A stretch of DNA of 8,176 nucleotides from JAFGPJ01 sp964439135 (GCA_964439135.1 CAYTNN010000202.1:1-8176), one strand, 5' to 3'; shown: positions 1 through 5,546, numbered from the stretch's first letter. Numbers and translations: made by a program. The notes: a model not told the origin generated them from the letters alone.

Positions 1-455
1 GCGCCGCAGAGCTTCATCTTGTGGACGTTGACGCTCTGCCGCTCGATATCGGTGACGCCCATGAAGATTTTGGTCTCCATCCCGAACAAGGCTCCGATCA
101 TGGCGGTGGCCAGGCCGTGCTGTCCGGCACCGGTCTCGGCGATCAGCTTGGTTTTGCCCATATATTTCGCCAGAAGACCCTGGCCCAGCGTATTGTTAAC
201 TTTGTGCGCGCCGCCGTGCAGCAGGTCTTCGCGTTTTAAATACACGTTGAAACCGACGTACTCGCTGAATCTCTTCGCGTGATAAAGCGGACTGGGCCTG
301 CCGGCGTAGTTTTTCGAAAGGTCCGCAAGCTCCGTCACGAACTGCCGGTCTTCATAAAAACGATAAAAAGCCTCTTCCAGCTCTTCCAAAACCGGAATCA
401 GAACCTCGGGGACATAGAAGCCGCCATAATCTCCGAATCTGCCTCTGTATTTCAT
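1..455 (-). CDS. trpB: Tryptophan synthase beta subunit, N-terminal 151 residues (cut by window edge)
   Basis: TrpB condenses indole with L-serine using pyridoxal phosphate, the last step of tryptophan synthesis, in a cytoplasmic alpha2-beta2 complex with TrpA. The visible part begins MKYRGRFGDYGGFYVPE, the usual TrpB opening. It then shows KREDLLHGGAHK (residues 74-85), whose Lys85 is the PLP-binding lysine by family alignment, AETGAGQHG (106-114) with the catalytic Glu at 107, and DIERQ (136-140). The LLHGGAHK form resembles the E. coli type of TrpB rather than the TrpB2 branch. The ATG lies 2 bases after the trpF stop codon, and a GAGGG ribosome site sits inside the end of trpF, so the two are probably translationally coupled. 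The reading frame is open to the edge with no break. About 250 residues remain outside the window, where trpA would be expected next. Confidence 0.96.
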   Translation of the reverse strand, partial: MKYRGRFGDYGGFYVPEVLIPVLEELEEAFYRFYEDRQFVTELADLSKNYAGRPSPLYHAKRFSEYVGFNVYLKREDLLHGGAHKVNNTLGQGLLAKYMGKTKLIAETGAGQHGLATAMIGALFGMETKIFMGVTDIERQSVNVHKMKLCG

Positions 456-457
456 AT

Positions 458-1081
458 TTACCCTCTTAAATGCCGTATATTTTCGAATAGTTTCTTCATT
501 TTCCCGTGGTCTTTTTTGCCGGGCTCAGCCTCGATACCGCTACAGACGTCGATTCCGTAAACTCCGAGTCTGACCGCTTCCGCGGCGTTATCGGGATTTA
601 TTCCGCCGGCTAAAAACACTCGCTTGCTGATGTGCCCTATCACGTTCCAGTCAAAAGTCAGCCCCGTGCCGCCGTATTTATCGGGGTCGAAAGCGTCCAG
701 CAAAACAGCGTCCGTGAAGAAACTGTTTGCCCTATCAATATCCGTCTGATCCTTGACGCGTATCGCTTTCATCGTTTTGACATTATGAGAAAGCAGCGAC
801 CGGCAGAAATCCGGATCTTCGTCGCCATGTAACTGGACCCAATCCAAATAGCAAACGGCGATCGTCTCATGTATACGCTCAATCGAAGCATTCACAAAGA
901 CTCCGACGGTGTCTATAAAACCCGGCAGCTTATTGATAATATCCGTAGCCTGTGCCGGCGTGACATACCTCGGGCTGTCCGGATAGAAATTGAAGCCCAG
1001 CAAGTCCGCACCCATATCCATCGCCGCGACGGCATCGTCGTAATTAGTAATACCACAGATTTTAACTTTCGTTATCAACAT
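458..1081 (-). CDS. trpF: Phosphoribosylanthranilate isomerase
   Basis: TrpF catalyses the Amadori rearrangement of N-(5-phosphoribosyl)anthranilate to 1-(2-carboxyphenylamino)-1-deoxyribulose 5-phosphate, using a TIM barrel in the cytoplasm. The 207-residue length is normal for a monofunctional enzyme. Visible motifs are KVKICGIT (5-12) with the catalytic Cys9, GFNFYPDSPRY (29-39), QLHGDE (83-88), LLDAFDPDKYGGTG (127-140) with the catalytic Asp129, LAGGINPDN (157-165) and GIDVCSGIE (176-184). The last has Cys where Ser is commoner in the phosphate-binding DVSSG motif. The start at MLITKVKICGIT fits the family, but I see no convincing Shine-Dalgarno sequence just upstream. It follows trpD after 41 bases containing a hairpin (1101-1125) and precedes trpB by 2 bases. 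There is no fused TrpC domain, so the TrpC reaction must come from a gene elsewhere. Confidence 0.96.
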   Translation of the reverse strand: MLITKVKICGITNYDDAVAAMDMGADLLGFNFYPDSPRYVTPAQATDIINKLPGFIDTVGVFVNASIERIHETIAVCYLDWVQLHGDEDPDFCRSLLSHNVKTMKAIRVKDQTDIDRANSFFTDAVLLDAFDPDKYGGTGLTFDWNVIGHISKRVFLAGGINPDNAAEAVRLGVYGIDVCSGIEAEPGKKDHGKMKKLFENIRHLRG

Positions 1082-1100
1082 ATCAGTCTATCGTCACTCG

Positions 1101-1125
1101 TGAGACGGTCCGGGGACACGTCTCA
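1101..1125 (-). other. Hairpin overlapping the trpD stop codon at the trpD-trpF junction
   Basis: On the + strand TGAGACG (1101-1107) and CGTCTCA (1119-1125) are perfect inverted copies. GTCC (1108-1111) and GGAC (1114-1117) extend the stem, leaving one bulged base. On the mRNA the trpD stop codon UGA (1125-1123) lies in the 5' arm. A third copy, TGAGAC (1135-1140, GUCUCA in the mRNA, inside the last trpD codons), can pair with the same arm instead, so two hairpins are mutually exclusive. No U tract follows, so it is not a standard terminator. Its role is unknown: it could modulate trpF translation, which lacks an obvious ribosome site, or be a rearrangement scar. Confidence 0.6.
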
Positions 1126-2142
1126 GGTTCTATTTGAGACTTCGATGAGTTTCTCCAGGCAAGCCGAGGCGCTGCCGTTGCTGATCGAGGTTTCTGCCAG
1201 AGCGATTGCCGGGGCGAAATCGTCGGCTTTACCGGCCACGATTATAGCAGCAGCGGCGTTCAGAACAACGATATCTTTACGAGAGCCCTTGTCTTTGCCG
1301 GCAAGGATGTCACGAATTATACCGGCATTGGTAATTGCATCCCCGGTCCGCAAATCGTCGATTGACGGCTCGGAAATCCCGAAGTCCGCCGGATCCAGCT
1401 TCACGGTCGTGACGTTGCCGTCGATGAGCTGCCGAATTTGCGTTGTTCCGAGAGTGCTTATTTCGTCCATTCCCTGGCCGTGAACGACCATTGCTCTTTT
1501 GGCGCCCAGCATTTCGAGCGTCTCGCATATCCGATCAAGAAGCGCCTCTTCGGCGACGCCCATAACCTGTGCCGTAACACCGGCGGGATTTGCCAGCGGC
1601 CCGAGAATATTGAAGGCGGTCCTGAAGTCGAGGCTCTTGCGGATTGGCTGGACAAACTTCATCGCAGGATGGAATTTCGGCGCGAACATAAAACCGATGT
1701 GAGCCTGGCGGATACATTCAGCAACGCCTTCGGGTCCCGGGGCGATATTGACGCCCAGTTCCTCCAGCACGTCGGCCGAGCCGCACTTGCTTGTGATGCC
1801 GCGGTTGCCGTGCTTGGCCACGTAGGCCCCGGCGCCGGCCGCCACAAGTGCGGCGCCCGTCGAAACGTTGAACGTCTTGACAGAGGCACCGCCGGTCCCA
1901 CAGGTGTCAATCATATTGTCGATGCCAGTTTCGACACGCACCGCGTGATCGCGAAGCGATTGGGCAAGCCCTGCGATCTCGGCAGACGTCGCACGCTTCA
2001 TTCTCATCGCCGCCAGAAACGCCGCCACCTGGACTTCCGTCACCTCGCCGCCAAATACTATGTCCTGCAATTCTTTCGCCTGGTCGAACGTCAGGTCACC
2101 GCCATCCAAAATGATTTCGAGAAATTTTGTTATCGTAGCCAT
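1123..2142 (-). CDS. trpD: Anthranilate phosphoribosyltransferase
   Basis: TrpD transfers the phosphoribosyl group from PRPP to anthranilate, the second committed step of tryptophan synthesis. At 339 residues it is a normal stand-alone TrpD, not fused to TrpG. Family motifs appear in order: an alpha-helical N-terminal domain with AAFLAAMRMKR (40-50), the glycine-rich PRPP motif DTCGTGG (79-85), NVST (92-95), KHGNR (110-114) and SADVLE (122-127). RTAFNILGPLANP (174-186) and, further on, VHGQGMDEIS follow. The start is supported by a strong purine-rich ribosome site (AGGAAAGGAAAG) directly before the ATG. The gene begins 12 bases after the trpG stop codon, indicating cotranscription with trpE and trpG. 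Its stop codon lies in the hairpin shared with the trpF leader. No frameshift or missing catalytic motif was seen. Confidence 0.97.
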   Translation of the reverse strand: MATITKFLEIILDGGDLTFDQAKELQDIVFGGEVTEVQVAAFLAAMRMKRATSAEIAGLAQSLRDHAVRVETGIDNMIDTCGTGGASVKTFNVSTGAALVAAGAGAYVAKHGNRGITSKCGSADVLEELGVNIAPGPEGVAECIRQAHIGFMFAPKFHPAMKFVQPIRKSLDFRTAFNILGPLANPAGVTAQVMGVAEEALLDRICETLEMLGAKRAMVVHGQGMDEISTLGTTQIRQLIDGNVTTVKLDPADFGISEPSIDDLRTGDAITNAGIIRDILAGKDKGSRKDIVVLNAAAAIIVAGKADDFAPAIALAETSISNGSASACLEKLIEVSNRT

Positions 2143-2154
2143 TTCTTTCCTTTC

Positions 2155-2757
2155 CTATCCAATCTTCTCTGCTACCGCAATCGACAGAATATTTTCGATA
2201 ATCTTACCGCCCGCCGGCGTTAGAATGCTTTCCGGATGAAACTGCACGCCGAATATCGGCAACTCTTTGTGGCGAACACCCATTACAACCCCCTCGAACT
2301 CGGCGGTCATTTCCAGGCAGTCCGGCATCTCCAGCGCGCAAAGGCTGTGATAGCGTCCGGCCTGCAACGGATTTTCGACGCCGGCAAAGATGCCTTCTCC
2401 ATTATGGGTAACTCTTGAGGGCTTGCCGTGCATCGGCTTCGGGGCATGGCCGACCTTTCCGCCGAAATACCGCACGATAACCTGGTGACCCAGGCACACG
2501 CCGAATATCGGCAGCTTGTCTTTGAAATAATCGATGGCAGCCAGTGAGACGCCCGCCGTATCAGGCGTGCCCGGCCCCGGTGAAATCACGAGCAGGTCGG
2601 GCTCAAATTCTCCAGCGACCCGCTTAAGCTCGTCAAGCTCGGTGTCGGCCCGGTAAACTTTCGCCTGGCAATCCCGCTTGCAAAAATCATCGACCAGGTT
2701 GTACGTGAACGAATCGAAATTATCGATGAATAAGACTTTTCTGTTCGTTTGTTCCAT
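2155..2757 (-). CDS. trpG: Anthranilate synthase component II, glutamine amidotransferase
   Basis: TrpG is the glutaminase subunit that feeds ammonia to TrpE for anthranilate formation from chorismate. The same class I amidotransferase fold can also serve p-aminobenzoate synthase, but the trpE-trpG-trpD context assigns it to tryptophan. The 200-residue protein shows LFIDNFDSFTYNL (9-21), ISPGPGTP (58-65), FGVCLGHQ (85-92) with nucleophile Cys88, and GVQFHPES (170-177) with His174 and Glu176 completing the triad. I chose the ATG at 2757 because an AAAGGA ribosome site lies about 9 bases upstream and the protein then begins MEQTNRKVLFID. An in-frame ATG 10 codons earlier (2787) would add MICRKKGRNL and overlap the spacer hairpin, so it is less likely. 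Confidence 0.96.
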   Translation of the reverse strand: MEQTNRKVLFIDNFDSFTYNLVDDFCKRDCQAKVYRADTELDELKRVAGEFEPDLLVISPGPGTPDTAGVSLAAIDYFKDKLPIFGVCLGHQVIVRYFGGKVGHAPKPMHGKPSRVTHNGEGIFAGVENPLQAGRYHSLCALEMPDCLEMTAEFEGVVMGVRHKELPIFGVQFHPESILTPAGGKIIENILSIAVAEKIG

Positions 2758-2792
2758 AAGATTTCGTCCTTTTTTTCTGCATATCATAATAA

Positions 2793-2812
2793 CCCCGTAA
2801 TAAATTACGGGG
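2793..2812. other. Perfect hairpin in the trpE-trpG spacer
   Basis: CCCCGTAA (2793-2800), TAAA (2801-2804) and TTACGGGG (2805-2812) form an 8-bp stem with a 4-base loop in the 69-base gap between the trpE stop and the trpG start. On the operon strand the bases after it (UUAUUAUGAU) are not a U tract, so termination there is unlikely. A T-rich stretch (2818-2826) follows it only when read on the + strand. Plausible roles are a processing or mRNA stability element, or a modulator of trpG translation; none is shown. Confidence 0.6.
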
Positions 2813-2826
2813 CTAAATATTTTTTA

Positions 2827-4419
2827 TTATCCTCGAATCGCACGCAGACAGGATCCCGCCTTGTGCTCGGTCTCCTCGAATTCGGTTTTCGGGACGCTAT
2901 CGTGAACGATGCCTGCACCAACCCGGATGTAAGCGGTGTGGTCTCTGACCTGGAGGCTTCTGATGGTGATACCACTATCAAACGAGCCATCCACGGTCAG
3001 ATAGCAAACGGCACCCCCGTAGTAGCCACGTTTGGTTTTTTCAAGCCGGCGGATGATTTTCATCGCTTCAATCTTCGGGGCTCCGGTCAGTGTTCCCATA
3101 TTCATCGTGGCAAGATACGCGCTCAAGGCATCAAGCCCGCCTGCAAGCTCGCCTCTCACATTGCTCACCAAATGCTGCACGGACTCATATTTCTCTACAG
3201 TTAACAGTTCGGTGACCATCCTGCTGCCCGGTTTAGCAACCCGGGCGATGTCGTTCCTGGCCAAATCAACCAACATCATATGCTCGGCCAATTCCTTACG
3301 GTCGATCTTCAGTTCAGCCTCGTACCTGAAATCCGTATCCGGATCAATTATGTTCCCAACACGACCTCTTGGCTTTGTCCCTGCTATAGGACGAATCTCC
3401 ACGATGCGCTTATCCGTACCGCTTACGCGGAGATTCAATTCCGGACTGGAACCCATCAATATCGTATTAGGTGTATTCAAATAGAACATATACGGCGAAG
3501 GATTCAACTTCATTAGTCGTTTAAAAACGTCAAATGGCTCGTCCGGACATGGCTCAGTTATTGTCCTGCTCAATACGACCTGAAAAATGTCGCCGTCGAG
3601 AATGTGCCGCTTGGCGGTCTTGACCATTCTTTCGTACTCATCCTGGTTGGTATCCGTAGAGGCGGGCGGCAGCGGCTTGATAAATTTTCTGCCCTGGGGC
3701 ATATTAAACCGGGCAAGATTGCTGTAGTAGTCAAAACATTCCTGCGCCTCAGAGATAGCGGCCTCGCGGTCGCCGTTCGTGATAATCACGTTCACAATCA
3801 CGTAGCCCTGGCCCTGGTTGTGGTCCATCAGGAAAATATTGTCGCAAAAGAACAACTCATAATCGGGATTGCCGAGCGGATCATCCTTGCTGGCAGGGAG
3901 CTTCTCAAATTGGTCGATGAAATCGTAGCTTAAGGCCCCAAGCAGCCCGCAGGTAATGCGGAACGGCTTGCTTGCCAGTTTGAACGCGAATGCCACCGCA
4001 CGCAGAACGTCCATCTGATTGGTTGTTTTCAGGCGGGTCTGTTCATCGACAAATTCCTGCGACTGTTTGATCTTGCCCGTGATCGCCTCGGTATCGAACT
4101 GTACAGATTCGCAAAAGTCAAAGCGGGACTGCCCTACCGATAGGAATTCTATCATCCGGCGCCCCGTCTTGCTCAGGGCCTTAATGGCAAAATCCGCGCC
4201 GGTGCCAGTAAGATAGAGTGCCGGCCTGGCGGTCCCGAAACTCAATGCCGTATAGTCTGCCAAGTGCTCTTTAGTCTCGAACAGGCAACAGTTTTTAGCC
4301 CGACCGTAGTCACTGATCTTGGCGAAGAAGTCCACTGGTTCGGTCATATCGATTCGCTTTACGATTGGCACAATCTGGCCCGGCTCGGCACCAAGTATTA
4401 CATGTCTATAATCATCCAT
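2827..4419 (-). CDS. trpE: Anthranilate synthase component I
   Basis: TrpE converts chorismate to anthranilate using ammonia from TrpG, and is usually the feedback-inhibited entry enzyme of the pathway. The 530-residue protein has a normal two-part layout: an N-terminal Anth_synt_I_N region (about 20-170) and a C-terminal chorismate-binding domain (about 255-530). Motifs seen are DGDIFQVVLSR (275-285), NPSPYMFYL (306-314), GSSPELNLRV (323-332), IRPIAGTKPRG (342-352), MMLVDLARND (381-390), GTLTGAPKIEAM (442-453) and GAGIVHDS (501-508). The tryptophan-binding LLES motif of many TrpE proteins seems represented by CLFET (45-49), with Thr for Ser. The ATG at 4419 is preceded by AAAGGA at an 8-base distance. 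The gene follows the leader-peptide attenuator and heads the operon, with trpG next. Confidence 0.97.
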   Translation of the reverse strand: MDDYRHVILGAEPGQIVPIVKRIDMTEPVDFFAKISDYGRAKNCCLFETKEHLADYTALSFGTARPALYLTGTGADFAIKALSKTGRRMIEFLSVGQSRFDFCESVQFDTEAITGKIKQSQEFVDEQTRLKTTNQMDVLRAVAFAFKLASKPFRITCGLLGALSYDFIDQFEKLPASKDDPLGNPDYELFFCDNIFLMDHNQGQGYVIVNVIITNGDREAAISEAQECFDYYSNLARFNMPQGRKFIKPLPPASTDTNQDEYERMVKTAKRHILDGDIFQVVLSRTITEPCPDEPFDVFKRLMKLNPSPYMFYLNTPNTILMGSSPELNLRVSGTDKRIVEIRPIAGTKPRGRVGNIIDPDTDFRYEAELKIDRKELAEHMMLVDLARNDIARVAKPGSRMVTELLTVEKYESVQHLVSNVRGELAGGLDALSAYLATMNMGTLTGAPKIEAMKIIRRLEKTKRGYYGGAVCYLTVDGSFDSGITIRSLQVRDHTAYIRVGAGIVHDSVPKTEFEETEHKAGSCLRAIRG

Positions 4420-4471
4420 ATCTCGAATCCTTTATTGCAGTTTCTATGCCCAAACGGCTGAAAATACAAAC

Positions 4472-4507
4472 AAAAAAACGCAGCCTGCCGTTCCGACAGG
4501 CTGCGTT
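4472..4507 (-). terminator. trp attenuator terminator (region 3:4 hairpin plus U tract)
   Basis: Read on the minus strand, AACGCAGCCTG (4507-4497) pairs perfectly with CAGGCTGCGTT (4487-4477) across a 9-base loop. The stem runs directly into seven T residues (4478-4472, two of them paired), then GTTTG. This is a textbook intrinsic terminator. It lies between a Trp-rich leader peptide and trpE, about 53 bases before the trpE start, which makes it a conditional attenuator rather than the end of an upstream gene. Read on the + strand the same hairpin is not followed by a T tract. Confidence 0.93.
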
Positions 4508-4572
4508 ATTCGCAATTGTAATTAATTTTATACAGCAAATTGCCGCTTACCCGTCGGAATTTATCCCACAGG
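4493..4572 (-). promoter_or_regulatory. trp leader pre-emptor (1:2) and antiterminator (2:3) segments
   Basis: Region 2, CCGACGGGT (4557-4549), pairs without gaps with GCCTGTCGG (4501-4493), the 5' half of the terminator stem plus part of its loop (9 pairs, two of them G-U). After a small internal loop, GCG (4546-4544) pairs with CGC (4505-4503). GCAATT (4543-4538) then pairs with AATTGC (4517-4512). Region 1, CCTGTGG (4572-4566), which overlaps the last leader codons, pairs with region 2 CCGACGGG (4557-4550) with one bulge, leaving the leader stop codon in the loop. A ribosome stalled on the Trp codons would cover region 1 and favour 2:3. A ribosome reaching the stop codon would cover region 2 and allow the terminator. 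Pairings were found by eye; no energies were computed. Confidence 0.82.
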
Positions 4573-4614
4573 CCACCACCAGTTACCGGTATTTTTGCGG
4601 TTAATTCGCCTCAT
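4561..4614 (-). CDS. trpL: trp operon leader peptide, MRRINRKNTGNWWWPVG
   Basis: This 17-codon reading frame encodes a basic N-terminal half followed by three consecutive Trp codons (TGG at 4581-4573), then Pro-Val-Gly and TAA. Its role would be to sense charged tRNA-Trp: ribosomes stall on the Trp codons when tryptophan is scarce, letting the antiterminator form and trpE be transcribed. Three lines of support are visible: the Trp run (Trp is normally the rarest residue), its place between a strong promoter and an intrinsic terminator before trpE, and correctly spaced alternative RNA arms immediately downstream. No Shine-Dalgarno sequence precedes the ATG. The promoter's -10 box ends only 9 bases upstream, so the transcript is probably leaderless or has a 5' end of only a few bases. 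The gene symbol follows the E. coli analogue; the sequences are unlikely to be homologous outside the Trp run. Confidence 0.9.
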   Translation of the reverse strand: MRRINRKNTGNWWWPVG

Positions 4615-4623
4615 AATATTTAC

Positions 4624-4652
4624 ATTAAACCAAATTATGCTCGTTCTGTCAA
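4624..4652 (-). promoter_or_regulatory. trp operon promoter (sigma70 type)
   Basis: On the minus strand a perfect -35 box TTGACA (4652-4647) is separated by 17 bases from a TTTAAT -10 box (4629-4624, five of six matches to TATAAT). An AT-rich stretch just upstream of the -35 box (about 4672-4653) resembles an UP element. The predicted transcription start lies about 2-4 bases before the leader-peptide ATG at 4614. No clear TrpR-type operator palindrome is visible over the -10 box, so attenuation may be the main control. Confidence 0.85.
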
Positions 4653-4691
4653 GTAAAAAATATTAAAAATCTGGCGCCCCCACAATGACCA

Positions 4692-4989
4692 CGTCTGTAT
4701 CGTCCTTGTCCGTTTGCCGTAGGGGCAACCCTGTGTGGTTGCCCTGATTCATTATGGGTAATTGGGCGGCCACATGGGGCCGCTTCTACTGCGTCTGTAC
4801 CATCCTTGTCCGTTTGCTGTAGGGGCAACCCTGTGTGGTTGCCCTGATTCATTATGGGTGATTGGGCGGCCACATGGGGCCGCCCCTACTGCGTCTGTAC
4901 TGTCCTTGTCCGTTTGATGTAGGGGCAACCCTGTGTGCTTGCCCTGATTCATTATGGGTGATTGGGCGGCCACATGGGGCCGCCCCTAC
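4692..4989. repeat. Three-unit REP/BIME tandem array, 100-bp period
   Basis: Three near-identical 71-bp elements (4719-4789, 4819-4889, 4919-4989) are each preceded or separated by a conserved 29-base linker that starts near CGTCTGTA and ends near CCGTTTG, giving an exact 100-base period. Each element begins GTAGGGGC and ends with its inverse GCCCCTAC, and holds two hairpins: GGGCAACC/GGTTGCCC and GGGCGGCC/GGCCGCCC. GTAG followed by a palindrome is the known REP signature recognised by RAYT transposases, and two inverted REPs form a BIME. The first unit has a decayed end (CTTCTAC), and the third has one stem mismatch (GCTTGCCC). The array touches the RAYT stop codon on one side and lies about 40 bases before the trp -35 box on the other. 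Reading frames across it merely translate the repeats. Confidence 0.92.
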
Positions 4990-5546
4990 GGTATCGTATC
5001 TGGATTTTCTTCGTCTGTTTGCCAATTGGCAGGATTGTCGCTGATATATTGACGGAAGTGGTCTAATTCCTCCTCGTCGCGGATAACATGTTCATAATAG
5101 TTACGCTGCCACAATTTCTTACGAAACAGCGTCCATTCTCCTCGCTTCACACCACGAATGTACTGATTGGTCGTCATCGTTTTGAACCAATGTACGATAT
5201 CCGCTAACGTAGGGGCAACCCTGTGTGGTTGCCCTGATTCATTATCGGTGATCGGGCGGCCACACGGGGCCGCCCCTACGTTTATGATTCCATGGAAATG
5301 GTTGGGCATGACAACATATTCGTCTGTCTGAACTATCGGGAATTTACCAGCCAGTTTCCTCAACCAGGATTCTACCATCAATCCTGCGTCGTTTAACTGC
5401 ACCCGGTTCCCAATTATCTCACCGAACATACATCGCCGGTCTTGTGTGCAAATTGTAATAAAATACCAGCCCTCTTGTGAATAGTCGTAGCCGTCAAGAC
5501 GCATAGAACGTCGATGACGGACATTCGGGCTATATTTTTCAGACAT
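4986..5546 (-). CDS. REP-associated tyrosine transposase (RAYT, Y1/IS200-like), carrying an internal REP insertion
   Basis: RAYTs are domesticated relatives of the IS200/IS605 Y1 transposases that cut and move single-stranded REP elements. The 186-residue protein shows RLDGYDYSQEGWYFITICTQ (16-35), VVMPNHFHGII (78-88) with the HUH metal motif HFH at 83-85, and WQRNYYEHVIRDEEELDHF (146-164), which holds the candidate catalytic Tyr (150 or 151). It ends with YISDNPANW (167-175). Residues 90-113 (VGAAPCGRPI...QPHRVAPT) are the translation of a REP/BIME copy inserted in frame. The ordinary RAYT sequence resumes at LADIVHWFKTMTTN. The stop codon TAG comes from the first GTAG of the downstream array. 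The ATG at 5546 has no good ribosome site; a TATAAT (5558-5553) lies 7 bases before it. It could be active or a decaying copy. Confidence 0.9.
   Translation of the reverse strand: MSEKYSPNVRHRRSMRLDGYDYSQEGWYFITICTQDRRCMFGEIIGNRVQLNDAGLMVESWLRKLAGKFPIVQTDEYVVMPNHFHGIINVGAAPCGRPITDNESGQPHRVAPTLADIVHWFKTMTTNQYIRGVKRGEWTLFRKKLWQRNYYEHVIRDEEELDHFRQYISDNPANWQTDEENPDTIP
5209..5279. repeat. REP/BIME element inside the transposase gene
   Basis: This 71-bp copy has the same GTAGGGGC start, GCCCCTAC end, two hairpins and central spacer as the array units. Three base changes relative to the second array unit were seen (ATCGGTG, GATCGGG and CACACGG in place of ATGGGTG, GATTGGG and CACATGG). The inverted ends extend to AACGTAGGGG (5206-5215) and CCCCTACGTT (5273-5282). 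It has no 29-base linker, unlike the array units. It is read through in frame by the transposase gene without a stop codon. Confidence 0.93.

Noticed and set aside
869..1483. 204-codon + strand reading frame
   Set aside because: It lies antisense to trpF and trpD, which carry full family motifs; it matches nothing I recognise.
1438..2223. 261-codon + strand reading frame
   Set aside because: It is antisense to trpD and the end of trpG and is explained by their codon use.
4624..4652. TrpR-type operator over the trp promoter
   Set aside because: No palindrome of the expected kind is visible across the -10 region.
4649..4973. Overlapping minus-strand reading frames (73-74 codons) over the repeat array, with GAAPCGRP and GQPHRVAPT peptides
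   Set aside because: They are translations of the REP/BIME units themselves; they begin inside the repeats, have no ribosome site, and one runs across the trp promoter region.
4692..4989. CRISPR array
   Set aside because: Repeats are 71 bp with internal hairpins, and the 29-base intervening segments are nearly identical to one another rather than unique spacers.
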